Origin: a virus
IMG/VR virus record: IMGVR_UViG_3300030004_000001
Coordinates: 62,001-126,000 of that record
Reading direction: 5' to 3' (one strand)
DNA length: 64,000 nt
A program made the translations under genes and the position numbers. The notes under the pieces were generated by a model that was given only the letters and a program-made list of their open reading frames with translations, had not been told where the DNA came from and did not search any database. Shown here piece by piece: positions 9,030 to 17,159 of this stretch (the first letter of the stretch is position 1; each line of letters starts with the position of its first letter).

Positions 9030-9245
9030 ATGAGTTTAATTAAATTAGCATTTAAAGACTCAAAAGAATTAGATAGTGAATATATAGATAATAGATGGCT
9101 TGGAAGACGGGCAAGAGGTAAGTTATTAACTTATCCATTAGCTGCATTTGGAATGTTACCTGCTCCATTACTTGGACATTACTTAGATCATAGACGTAAA
9201 GAGAAAGATTTTATGAATCATCCTGAAAAATTTAAAAAGAAATAA
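9030..9245 (+). CDS. MSLIKLA-family small protein
   Basis: 71 aa; the first 18 nucleotides of the gene are identical to those at 8060, 48589, 50053 and 50199. Contains a short hydrophobic stretch near residues 35-50 and a basic tail. Immediately precedes the protease gene. Function unknown. Confidence 0.65.
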   Translation: MSLIKLAFKDSKELDSEYIDNRWLGRRARGKLLTYPLAAFGMLPAPLLGHYLDHRRKEKDFMNHPEKFKKK

Positions 9246-9247
9246 TA

Positions 9248-10972
9248 ATGTATAAATTAATAGAATCATCAAATATTCCAGAAGATCAACAAATATCTAT
9301 CTCATTAGAAGATAGATATGAAAATGATTTTATTAAAACTGCTTCTAAAAGAGATTTACCAAAAGAAGTTGATGAGGCTATTAAAAATTTAAAACGTAAA
9401 AAAGATCATAGCTATATGTTAGTAACTGCTATGGGTGATGGTGAAACATGGTCTGATAATAAAAATCATGATTATTTTCCATATGATTCATTGTTAGGAT
9501 TACAAAATACTCCTGTTTGGAATGAAGTCTCACCTAAAGATGAAAGATTAAATAATAGAATAAAAGCTAAGTTACGTTATCAAACATTTAGTGACGCTGG
9601 CTGGTTTCATCATCATCATAACAAACCAGAGCGTGGAGATCAAATTTATGGTGAGGTTCCAAATGCTATTTGGAATCCAAAAATGCATACAGTACTTCTT
9701 ATTATTGGAGTAGATAATAAAAAAGATCCTGAAACTGCTGAAATGATTAAAAGAAATCAATTAGTTGCAGTTTCTATGGGAGCTAAACTTCCATGGGATC
9801 GTTGTTCTATTTGTCATCAACATAATACTTCTATTATGAAATATTGTCCTCATCTTAAATTTCAAATGGGTAAAATTTTAGATGATGGTCGTAAAATTTA
9901 TGCTGAAAATTTATTTCCTAGATTTTTTGATATTAGTAAAGTAAATCGACCTGCATTTTTAGCCGGTATGCAATTAGAAAAAGTTGCTAGTACAGATTTT
10001 GAATTTAGTTTAGATCTTGCTGATTATTATGATATTGGACAATTTGATAAAGAGGCAGAAGAAATAGAAAAACATTCTACCATTTACAAAGAAATGCCAA
10101 CTCATATTGAAGGTGCAATAGCTAAAGTATGTAATACTGAAAGAGATCTTCCACATAAATTAATGGAAGAATTAGCTAAACTTAAACCTTCTGAAGCTTG
10201 GGGTGCTTTAACTCATGCCGGTATTATTGCTAAGCCAAATGAGTTTGCTTATATTTTATTAAAGAATTCTAATCGTGATGATTTAGCTCAAGAATTTTAT
10301 CATACTAAAGCAGTAATTAAAAATCCTGACGTAAAAGGATTAGATGAAGAATTGCATTCTTTAGCTGATATTGATATTACACATAAAGCCGTTAAATTAT
10401 CTAATGAAATTCCTACTCATATATTAGATGAAAGATCTATTGGATGTGTTGGAGATAGAATTTACAATACTGAAAAAGGTTTACGTAAAGAAGCCGAAAT
10501 AACTAGAACTATAGGTCTTGGATCTATTCTTTCTGCATTATATTTATTATATCGTAATAACGCTGAAAGTAAATTTAGCGCTTATGGTTTATTAGGTTCT
10601 GGTATTTCTCAAATGATTAGAGACAATAAAGAGTCTGATAAATATATTAGTAATAATCCATTTACTAATGAAGAGTTAAATAAACAAGCTGCCGCAGTTC
10701 CTGGTTTCTGGAATTCAGGCAAAGGATTATTAACTAAAGGAGCTATTGGTTTTGCAGCTCCATATATTGCTAGTGCCCACTACCAAAATAAAATGCAACA
10801 AGGATATCCTGTTGGAGTTTTAGGTAGAACTATTGCTAACAACCCTGGTAAAATGGGAATTGTTGGTGCCGCAATGGGAATGGCTGGTGCAAAGAATAGT
10901 TATAAAGCTATTAAGAATGTATCTAATGATTTAACAACTGGCGTAAGCAAAATTTTTAAGGATAAAAAATAA
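9248..10972 (+). CDS. Capsid (prohead) maturation protease, multidomain
   Basis: 574 aa. Residues 50-240 resemble phage prohead proteases: a histidine cluster H121-H124, a conserved 'YGEVPNA' strand, 'VAVSMGA' with candidate nucleophile S176, a zinc-like set (C186, C189, H190/H192, C200, H202), and 'FFDISKVNRPA', typical of the family. It would cleave scaffold and capsid propeptides during head maturation. The region after 250 is helical with K-x-A motifs and hydrophobic Gly/Ala segments near 490-510 and 540-560, so it may be a fused internal-head domain. IKTA (29-32) and EKVA (244-247) flank the protease domain and could be autocleavage sites. Catalytic residues are inferred by pattern. Confidence 0.75.
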   Translation: MYKLIESSNIPEDQQISISLEDRYENDFIKTASKRDLPKEVDEAIKNLKRKKDHSYMLVTAMGDGETWSDNKNHDYFPYDSLLGLQNTPVWNEVSPKDERLNNRIKAKLRYQTFSDAGWFHHHHNKPERGDQIYGEVPNAIWNPKMHTVLLIIGVDNKKDPETAEMIKRNQLVAVSMGAKLPWDRCSICHQHNTSIMKYCPHLKFQMGKILDDGRKIYAENLFPRFFDISKVNRPAFLAGMQLEKVASTDFEFSLDLADYYDIGQFDKEAEEIEKHSTIYKEMPTHIEGAIAKVCNTERDLPHKLMEELAKLKPSEAWGALTHAGIIAKPNEFAYILLKNSNRDDLAQEFYHTKAVIKNPDVKGLDEELHSLADIDITHKAVKLSNEIPTHILDERSIGCVGDRIYNTEKGLRKEAEITRTIGLGSILSALYLLYRNNAESKFSAYGLLGSGISQMIRDNKESDKYISNNPFTNEELNKQAAAVPGFWNSGKGLLTKGAIGFAAPYIASAHYQNKMQQGYPVGVLGRTIANNPGKMGIVGAAMGMAGAKNSYKAIKNVSNDLTTGVSKIFKDKK

Positions 10973-11544
10973 TGGATCTCAAAGAATTTATAGAAAAAAC
11001 AGAGCCAGAGGTCTTGCAAAAACTCGCGTCTGAAGCTCAAGATGAAATGGTTAATAAAGTAATAGATGCTATCTTTCCTTTGTTAGAAAAGACCGCAAAT
11101 TATACAGCACAGCTTGTCTTAGAAAAGATTGCCGAAGAATTATCTGAAAAGAAAGAACCTAAAGAAGAAAAGGAAGAGGTTGAAAATACCGATAATCCTA
11201 ATGAGGAAAGTGCAGAACAAGCTGCTGTAGAAGATGAAAATGTTAAAATAGATAGTACTCCTGCTACTGGTAATAAAACTAATGAAACTATGGACCCAAC
11301 TAATACTCCAGGTGGTATGCGGGCTCAGGATATTAAAAATGCGGTAAGTGAAGCTTGCGAGGCTGGTCAATCTAATAAAATTATTCCATTTGTTAAAGCT
11401 GTAGGTGAACAATATCCTGATGCTATTCAGGAATTAATTAAAATGGTTAAAGTAGAATTACAAGCTGCTTTTTTAAATAAATCTATTGATGAGGAAACTG
11501 CTACTGCTCTTTCCGATGAATTAAATGCGATGGTGGGAGCTTAA
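10972..11544 (+). CDS. Acidic scaffold-like protein
   Basis: 190 aa. N-terminal helices with QKLAS, EKTAN and EKIAE motifs, a strongly acidic low-complexity stretch (about residues 60-95), and a helical C-terminus. Composition and position between protease and capsid genes fit a scaffolding or internal core protein. It overlaps the protease stop by one base. Confidence 0.65.
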   Translation: MDLKEFIEKTEPEVLQKLASEAQDEMVNKVIDAIFPLLEKTANYTAQLVLEKIAEELSEKKEPKEEKEEVENTDNPNEESAEQAAVEDENVKIDSTPATGNKTNETMDPTNTPGGMRAQDIKNAVSEACEAGQSNKIIPFVKAVGEQYPDAIQELIKMVKVELQAAFLNKSIDEETATALSDELNAMVGA

Positions 11545-11949
11545 ATGAGTGATAGTTTTATTGATAAACTTTTAGCAGAAGCCGAATCTGAGATTGGTTC
11601 GGATTTAGAAAAGTCAGCTAATGATGAAAATGGTGCGCCCGATGCTCCATCTAATCAGGAACAGGGTGGTGGTGATATTTTAACTACTGCTCAAGCCTTT
11701 TTACAGAAAGTAGAACAGTTTAAAGCTGCTTTATCTCAGGGTGGGACTCCAGCAGAAGGTGATCCTAATGCGCAGCCTAATCAGGAAGATCAACCTGCCG
11801 AAGCTGCCGCTGCTCAAGCTGTAGGAGCTACTACTTCTGGTAATAGCACAGTAATGATTCAAAGACCTGATGGAACGCAAATTAAATTAGCCTCTTTAGC
11901 TTCGTTAGTTTCGGCTAGAGGATCTAAACTTTTTAAAGAGGTAAATTAA
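11545..11949 (+). CDS. Acidic Gln/Ala-rich head-region protein
   Basis: 134 aa, adjacent to the previous gene. EKSA motif near residue 24, a Pro/Gln/Gly/Ala-rich disordered middle, and IKLAS near residue 112. Likely scaffold or core component; not recognised by family. Confidence 0.62.
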   Translation: MSDSFIDKLLAEAESEIGSDLEKSANDENGAPDAPSNQEQGGGDILTTAQAFLQKVEQFKAALSQGGTPAEGDPNAQPNQEDQPAEAAAAQAVGATTSGNSTVMIQRPDGTQIKLASLASLVSARGSKLFKEVN

Positions 11950-11950
11950 A

Positions 11951-12334
11951 ATGGACCCAGTTCAGCAAGGTCAATCAGATCCGCTTCAGGATGCTTTACA
12001 GCTTTTAGATGAATCTGCTGCTATTATTCAAGAATTAACTGCTCAGATTCAGTCTAAGGGAAAAGACGAAGATATGTCCAAGAAAGCGGAGGAAGTGGCC
12101 GTTAAATTAGGCGTGTCTTTTAATCAGGCTTCTGATATGATTAAGACTGCGAGCGAATCAGGTGAAAGTATCGATGCCATGGTAAAAATGGCCTCTATTA
12201 TGAGACAGAATAGATCTTTTGGTTCCGTATATACAGAAGAAAAAGTAATTCCAATTTCAGGCTCTAAAGCAATTGATTCATTCATGGAAAAGCAAGCTGC
12301 GTTAATGGGTGAATTAGGACTTGACGAAAATTAA
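11951..12334 (+). CDS. Small head-region protein with repeated K-x-A motifs
   Basis: 127 aa, helical, with KKAE, IKTAS, VKMAS and EKQA spaced through residues 45-115. One base after the preceding stop and before the decoration-like gene. Candidate scaffold or maturation substrate; function unknown. Confidence 0.62.
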   Translation: MDPVQQGQSDPLQDALQLLDESAAIIQELTAQIQSKGKDEDMSKKAEEVAVKLGVSFNQASDMIKTASESGESIDAMVKMASIMRQNRSFGSVYTEEKVIPISGSKAIDSFMEKQAALMGELGLDEN

Positions 12335-12359
12335 CCATTATATCAAGGAGATATAAAAT

Positions 12360-12794
12360 ATGTTTAACATTCTCAGTGGCCTTCAGGAAGGTTCTCACTC
12401 AGTAATGATCACTAGCCGTTCTGGCCCCGCCGGACTGGTTAAAGGTACGGTTGTTCAGTTAACTGGTACTTCTAATACTATTGCTAAATCTGATAATAGC
12501 ACCGTAGGTCTTGGATCTTCAATTGGTTTCATCTTTGAAGATCTGTTAAGTCAGACTTCCGGTTCTTATACCGTAGTTTATGGTGTCATGGAAGCTGAAA
12601 CTGATCAGGTTTCTGGATCACCTGCCATTGGTTCTTATCTTAAGCCTGGCACTGGTGCTACTGCCGGTTTACTTATTGCAGCTAGTCTTCCTGGCGATGC
12701 TAATTTGGTTAAAGGTCAGGTAGCTGATAGTTACAGCATTGCTAATGATGCTCAGGGTATTAGCACTTCGGTTTATCGTATCGTAACCTTTTAA
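12360..12794 (+). CDS. Capsid decoration-like protein
   Basis: 144 aa, start with AAGGAG nine bases upstream. Predicted beta-rich, small and G/S/T-rich, with 'GLVKGTVVQL' and 'GSYLKPG' turns as in small head-decoration or capsid-fibre proteins placed just before the major capsid gene. G+C-richer codons match the capsid gene, suggesting high expression. Function inferred mainly from position and composition. Confidence 0.6.
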   Translation: MFNILSGLQEGSHSVMITSRSGPAGLVKGTVVQLTGTSNTIAKSDNSTVGLGSSIGFIFEDLLSQTSGSYTVVYGVMEAETDQVSGSPAIGSYLKPGTGATAGLLIAASLPGDANLVKGQVADSYSIANDAQGISTSVYRIVTF

Positions 12795-12827
12795 GATAAA
12801 TTAAAAATTAAATAGGAGATTTTAATT

Positions 12828-13748
12828 ATGAGTAATATGATGGCTTCCCAGCTTTGGGATGTATTTACCGGAAAATCAGCTTCCGGTATGGAGAAGGTAG
12901 CCGCTCTTACTGAGGATTTTATTCGTGATCGCCTTCGTGAGACTAGCGTATTAAATCGCGCTATTCCTCCTGTAGTACTTACCGAAGCACAGATTGAACG
13001 TAATACTACTAATGACTGGCCTCTGAAGCGCGTTGAGATTGAGCCCGATTCTAAGGCTTTCACTCTTGGCTTCCGTGGTAAGGGTTCTGCTAACTTTATG
13101 GAAGGCAGAAAGTATGAAGTTTACTTTACCAAGATTGAAACTCAGCACTTTAAGAAGACCCGTGAAGAATTAATGACAATGCGTTATCCTCTTATGGATG
13201 TTGTGAATAACAACTTCGTACTGGATATGCAGGAACAGCTTGATGCTCTCTTTAAGATTAGACTTGATGCTTCCGTAGCCGCTTCCGGTAATACCTCTGC
13301 TGCTACTGCTGGTGCCGTAAAAGATAACTTTAAGAATGCAGTTATTACAGCGGTTCGTCAGGTGCTTGGTAAACGGCGTAGAGTTGCTCGCCTTATTATG
13401 ACAGAATCAACTTGGCTGGACCTGGCTAAGCTCGAACCTGATAAGATTGGTTATGAGAATGTTGGACGTATTGCGCTGAATGGCGTTGCTGCGGAAAAGA
13501 CATTCTTAGGTTATGAAGTTATCACTTCGATTAACTCCACTACCGCTAATAGCGTATGGCCTGATGATAGTATCTATGCCATTGCAATGCCTGAATTTTT
13601 AGGTTCTAACTTTATCCTGGGTGATGTTCAACAGGAAATGAAGCGTGAAGCTAATATTCTCGAATGGTATTCATGGGCTGATCAGGGTGCTGAAATTGGT
13701 AACGTTGCCTCAGTTGCTAAGGTTACTGGTATTGCCTCTCTCACTTAA
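12828..13748 (+). CDS. Major capsid protein (HK97 fold)
   Basis: 306 aa, start with TAGGAG. The central part contains 'RRRVARLIMTESTWLDL' and 'GYEVITSI' followed by a C-terminal beta region, typical of HK97-type major capsid proteins in this gene order. Residues 1-25 form a short N-terminal arm ending in EKVA (22-25), the same K-x-A motif as in the scaffold-like proteins. This could be a cleavage site releasing a very short propeptide. Codons are the most G+C-rich of the window, as expected for the most abundant virion protein. Confidence 0.88.
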   Translation: MSNMMASQLWDVFTGKSASGMEKVAALTEDFIRDRLRETSVLNRAIPPVVLTEAQIERNTTNDWPLKRVEIEPDSKAFTLGFRGKGSANFMEGRKYEVYFTKIETQHFKKTREELMTMRYPLMDVVNNNFVLDMQEQLDALFKIRLDASVAASGNTSAATAGAVKDNFKNAVITAVRQVLGKRRRVARLIMTESTWLDLAKLEPDKIGYENVGRIALNGVAAEKTFLGYEVITSINSTTANSVWPDDSIYAIAMPEFLGSNFILGDVQQEMKREANILEWYSWADQGAEIGNVASVAKVTGIASLT

Positions 13749-13761
13749 ATAGGAGTTACAT

Positions 13762-14133
13762 ATGTCGTATGTCAAAGCTTTGTTTGGTCATATTACTGGA
13801 GAAGGTCTTTCGTTAAAAGAGGGGCAGATTGGATTTATTGAAGATAGTAAAAAGCATATCTTAAATGATCTAGTTAAACGCGGTCTCGTTATTGTTAAAG
13901 ATTCTCATGAAGAGGCTGAAGCTTTTAAGTTTATTTCTCGTCAGGAATTATTTAATAAAAGTTACAAATCTTTAAATCCTCCTGAAGGCGAAAATGCTCC
14001 TGTTAGTTTAATTGATTGGGAAAATACTCAACCTACTATTATTAATGGAATCCCATCTAATTATATTGTTGAAGAGCCTAAGAAAGAAGTTAAAAAAGTA
14101 GTAACTCCTCCTTCTTCAGATGATAAAAAGTAA
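13762..14133 (+). CDS. Small protein following the major capsid gene
   Basis: 123 aa, start with TAGGAG. Beta/alpha N-terminal part and a Pro/Lys-rich C-terminal tail. Last gene before a terminator. Possibly a head-completion or minor capsid protein by position; not recognised. Confidence 0.65.
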   Translation: MSYVKALFGHITGEGLSLKEGQIGFIEDSKKHILNDLVKRGLVIVKDSHEEAEAFKFISRQELFNKSYKSLNPPEGENAPVSLIDWENTQPTIINGIPSNYIVEEPKKEVKKVVTPPSSDDKK

Positions 14134-14155
14134 ATTGTTATAATATGAAACAACT

Positions 14156-14179
14156 AAAAACCGCTTCTAGCGGTTTTTG
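14156..14179 (+). terminator. Intrinsic terminator after the head operon
   Basis: CCGC/GCGG stem extended by A-T pairs, TTCTA loop, T5 tract. Downstream of the gene ending at 14133. Confidence 0.85.
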
Positions 14180-14187
14180 TTGTTTTA

Positions 14188-14196
14188 TGATATAAT
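14188..14196 (+). promoter_or_regulatory. Extended -10 promoter (TGATATAAT)
   Basis: TGA-TATAAT lies 19 bases upstream of the 14215 start, directly after a terminator; no clear -35 box. Same TGn extension as the other plus-strand promoters. Confidence 0.6.
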
Positions 14197-14214
14197 CAGA
14201 TAGAGGTAACTCAC

Positions 14215-15051
14215 ATGATTAATCCACCCCAGACCTTTCCAAATGGTCAAATGACTCCACAAATTTTAATTAATCTTATTCGCATGTTTCTTCGAGATAA
14301 ACCTAAATTAAATGCTTTAATTAAAAAAGAAGAAACAGATGATGATGAAATTAAATTAGCTATTAATATGGCTATTAGTGATTGGAATAGCACTCCACCA
14401 CTTTTAACTCACGTTGGATTAACTAATTTTCCAGTTATGGATTGGTTAATTGTGGCAAGTGCTATGTTTATTTTGCAGTCTGCTGGTGTATTACAATATA
14501 GAAATGAATTGCAATTTAATGATAGTGGTATTACTACTAGTCCATGGACGAAGGGTCCAGCTTATATGGGCGTAGCTGGTATGTGGGCTCAATTAGTAGA
14601 AAAGAAAAAATATGAATTTAAACTTGCAATTAATTATGGTCGTACATTTGGTATTGTTAAAAGTGCTGAATATATGCTTTGGGATTACTCAGGACTTTAT
14701 ACTGGTCCAGACTATTTAACCGCTACAGGAACCTCCTCTATGTCTGCCGTCCCTGGTGGTATTCTAGGCCCGAATGGTCCCAGCGGTAGACCCCAGACCC
14801 CCCAGAAAACCGACCCATTTGTATTTGTAATGAGCAATTGGACCCTCGATCCGGTGAATAATCGTTACGTGATAAATTTCTATCACAATTTAAATTCAGA
14901 TGTAGATGTTAGAATTACAGATCCAGTTACCGGAACTGATTTACGAAATAAAGTTAATATTGTTTTTCAGAATAAGAATGTATTATTTATTTGGGTTCCG
15001 ATAGTACCTGATACTCGAATGGAAGGCCAGATGATTGCATTTAAACTTTAA
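14215..15051 (+). CDS. Probable head-tail connector/neck protein
   Basis: 278 aa, start with GAGG. The N-terminal 170 residues are alpha-helical with a 'DDEIKLAINMAISDWN' helix and a hydrophobic 'MDWLIVASAMFIL' helix, as seen in connector/neck proteins of large myoviruses. A Gly/Pro-rich linker near 180-200 joins a C-terminal beta domain. It is its own transcription unit, with promoter 14188 and the terminator at 15066. The function is an inference from helix pattern and context. Confidence 0.5.
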   Translation: MINPPQTFPNGQMTPQILINLIRMFLRDKPKLNALIKKEETDDDEIKLAINMAISDWNSTPPLLTHVGLTNFPVMDWLIVASAMFILQSAGVLQYRNELQFNDSGITTSPWTKGPAYMGVAGMWAQLVEKKKYEFKLAINYGRTFGIVKSAEYMLWDYSGLYTGPDYLTATGTSSMSAVPGGILGPNGPSGRPQTPQKTDPFVFVMSNWTLDPVNNRYVINFYHNLNSDVDVRITDPVTGTDLRNKVNIVFQNKNVLFIWVPIVPDTRMEGQMIAFKL

Positions 15052-15065
15052 TTAATAGTTAAAAA

Positions 15066-15094
15066 ATAAAGCCCCGGTTAAGGGGCTTTTTATT
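15066..15094. terminator. Bidirectional terminator between convergent genes
   Basis: AAAGCCCC/GGGGCTTT stem (15068-15075, 15082-15089) with A and T tracts on both sides. Serves the plus gene ending at 15051 and the minus gene ending at 15093. Confidence 0.85.
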
Positions 15095-15284
15095 ATTTAG
15101 TTTCTAAAAGAACTGAATCTAAATCTGGCCATATCTTATCTGGGCGTTTACTCAATTCAATTAATATATCATGGGATATTTTAGGTCTTTTAAAAATAAC
15201 TAATTCTTTTCTATTAATCCAATAAATTCTACCAAAAATTAATACTAAAGAAGAAAACCAGATTATTATAATTATATACCACAT
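15093..15284 (-). CDS. Small single-span membrane protein
   Basis: 63 aa. Very hydrophobic N-terminal helix (residues 2-20, Trp/Ile-rich) followed by a basic cytoplasmic-type tail. GGAAG precedes the start and a promoter of the TGCAAA-TATAAT family lies 20 bp upstream, so it is expressed on its own, unlinked to the tail genes. Function unknown. Confidence 0.65.
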   Translation of the reverse strand: MWYIIIIIWFSSLVLIFGRIYWINRKELVIFKRPKISHDILIELSKRPDKIWPDLDSVLLETK

Positions 15285-15303
15285 ATTATATTACTTCCAT
15301 TTA

Positions 15304-15332
15304 TATTATAACAAAATTATTCTAATAATTGC
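15304..15332 (-). promoter_or_regulatory. Promoter, TGCAAT-N17-TATAAT
   Basis: -10 TATAAT 15304-15309, -35 TGCAAT 15327-15332, exactly 17-bp spacer ending TGT. Member of the minus-strand family, but without a 5' stem-loop because the leader is short. Confidence 0.8.
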
Positions 15333-15337
15333 AGATA

Positions 15338-15366
15338 ATAAAAAAGACCTCAATAAGAGGTCTTTT
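15338..15366 (-). terminator. Terminator of the tail operon
   Basis: GACCTC/GAGGTC stem extended by A-T pairs (15341-15350, 15356-15365), followed by T6 on the minus strand. Downstream of the tube gene. Confidence 0.85.
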
Positions 15367-15388
15367 ATATTTAAGATATAATCTATAA

Positions 15389-16108
15389 TTAAGATGAAGA
15401 AGTTCCCGTACCCTTTACCGGAACTAAACGATCGAATGCAAAACTAATACCTTCAACCATAATCAACTGTCCAGCAGATTGATTAAAGTTATGAGAATTG
15501 ATTTTAACTCCTTCTGCATAAATTCCACCTACTGCATGATTAGCTATGTCTTGCATATAAATACAGATTCCGAAGGGTGTGCGAAGCCTAATGTCCCACA
15601 TTGACATCCACAAATTCGTATTTGAATCTGCCTGCATTACCTTATCAGGATTGCTAGTAATATTACTCCATGCATTAGCAACGTACGTCTGTGCAGTTCC
15701 TGAGTCAGTCATCATACCAGTAATACCAATTGATGTTAAGTTTCCATTATCATCATAGATATTACCATAACAAGAACGAGCTAATGATGGTCCGTTATAT
15801 ACAAGACGTGACATTGAGCCACCACCAACTGGAGTGCCATTTAAAATATGCACTCTCATTGATCCAATCTCAGGTAATCGTTGCTGTGGAATCTGTTGAC
15901 TAATTGCAATATTTGGAGTTAAACCAATTCTAACTACATCAAAAGCGGCAGTAGCCTTAGCTGGTCCAAAAGCAATAAGTGTAGATTCAGCAGCAATAAA
16001 CAATCCAGGGGTGGCCATATTTTCATCTAACTGGACGAAGTTCTCTTTCCAACTCCAAGTTGAAGTGCCATCCCCAGATCCTAAAACATCAGCAATAGAA
16101 AGAGTCAT
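15389..16108 (-). CDS. Probable tail tube protein
   Basis: 239 aa, beta-rich, compact. It directly follows the two sheath-like genes, the usual place for the tube of a contractile tail. No signature that I can name; the call rests on size, composition and position. Confidence 0.6.
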   Translation of the reverse strand: MTLSIADVLGSGDGTSTWSWKENFVQLDENMATPGLFIAAESTLIAFGPAKATAAFDVVRIGLTPNIAISQQIPQQRLPEIGSMRVHILNGTPVGGGSMSRLVYNGPSLARSCYGNIYDDNGNLTSIGITGMMTDSGTAQTYVANAWSNITSNPDKVMQADSNTNLWMSMWDIRLRTPFGICIYMQDIANHAVGGIYAEGVKINSHNFNQSAGQLIMVEGISFAFDRLVPVKGTGTSSS

Positions 16109-16120
16109 ATCTAATCCTTT

Positions 16121-17143
16121 TTAATTAACGTAAAGCAGAATATTTACAAAGTTTGCAGGATATCCAATTTCGACAGTTACGGAAATTTCAATAGTACCTA
16201 CAGTAAGATCGGTATTAGCACCATCTAAATTAGCGCGAAGAGTTGGCGTAGCATAACTAATAATCAAAGCACCACAATAAGCAGATTTATTAGACTGAGC
16301 ACTATACATATATAAATCAAGTACTGAAGCTATCTGGGTAAGTAAGTCCTGATTAATATTATACTTACCGATATAAGGTTTGGTAGATGAGTATAAGTCT
16401 AACGAAAGTTTATCTACTGCTTTAGTAATACTGAATTCTTGTTCCTGAATAGAAACCGTACTAGTTGTTTTCTGATGACGACTATAGATATTGCCACCTG
16501 GAGTATCTTGTACTAAAACGAAAACTCCATTTTCGCTAAGTTTATTTAACTGAGTAGGTGTAAAATAAGTATTTGAATAAAGTAATTTATAAGGTCCACC
16601 AAAACCTAAATTGGTAAATGATTGCTGTGCGGGGTAAGTTGCCATAGCAGCAGCGGTACAAGCAGCAAGAGCAGATCCGTTCACGGTTTCAGTTAAAGCT
16701 GAATCCCAATATGCTTCTGGAGGCCAAATATAAAGAACGCGTTTTGAAGCATAAGAAGAAGCTGTAGCTGCAATAGAAGTTACTTGTTCATCTTTGGTAA
16801 GATAATGTATAACTTGATAAGTGAAAGTATCACCAGTTCCTAATGCTAAATTATACTGGGCAGACTGTGAAGAATCTGTAATTCCAACTCCATTTACATA
16901 TGGAATGGCCTTTAAAGAAGTCTCACTTGTAACTTCGCTTACTAAAATAGAATCGTAAGCAAAAACTGCTACATTTGGTGTAGCTCCTACTGATAATAAT
17001 TTACCACTAACTAATGGATTTCCTGAATTAGTAGTAGTGTAGGCAGTATTAGTTACACTTATCGTAGCTACGGTATCGCCAATCTTAACACCAGCAGTGA
17101 GAAATCCTGTTCCAGTTATAACTAATGGTTGTAATGCAGTCAT
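16121..17143 (-). CDS. Tail sheath, C-terminal part (split gene)
   Basis: 340 aa with its own start (ATG after AGGAGATACATA). 'KRVLYIWPPEAYWD' followed by an Ala-rich helix and 'NGVFVLVQDTPGGNIYSRHQ', then 'FSITKAVDKLSLDLYSSTKPYIGKYN', resembles the C-terminal half of contractile-tail sheath proteins, with the conserved arm and helices before a final beta segment. The N-terminal half is encoded by the adjacent 17160-18128 gene. Both would polymerise around the tube and contract during infection. Confidence 0.7.
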   Translation of the reverse strand: MTALQPLVITGTGFLTAGVKIGDTVATISVTNTAYTTTNSGNPLVSGKLLSVGATPNVAVFAYDSILVSEVTSETSLKAIPYVNGVGITDSSQSAQYNLALGTGDTFTYQVIHYLTKDEQVTSIAATASSYASKRVLYIWPPEAYWDSALTETVNGSALAACTAAAMATYPAQQSFTNLGFGGPYKLLYSNTYFTPTQLNKLSENGVFVLVQDTPGGNIYSRHQKTTSTVSIQEQEFSITKAVDKLSLDLYSSTKPYIGKYNINQDLLTQIASVLDLYMYSAQSNKSAYCGALIISYATPTLRANLDGANTDLTVGTIEISVTVEIGYPANFVNILLYVN

Positions 17144-17159
17144 TTATGTATCTCCTAAT

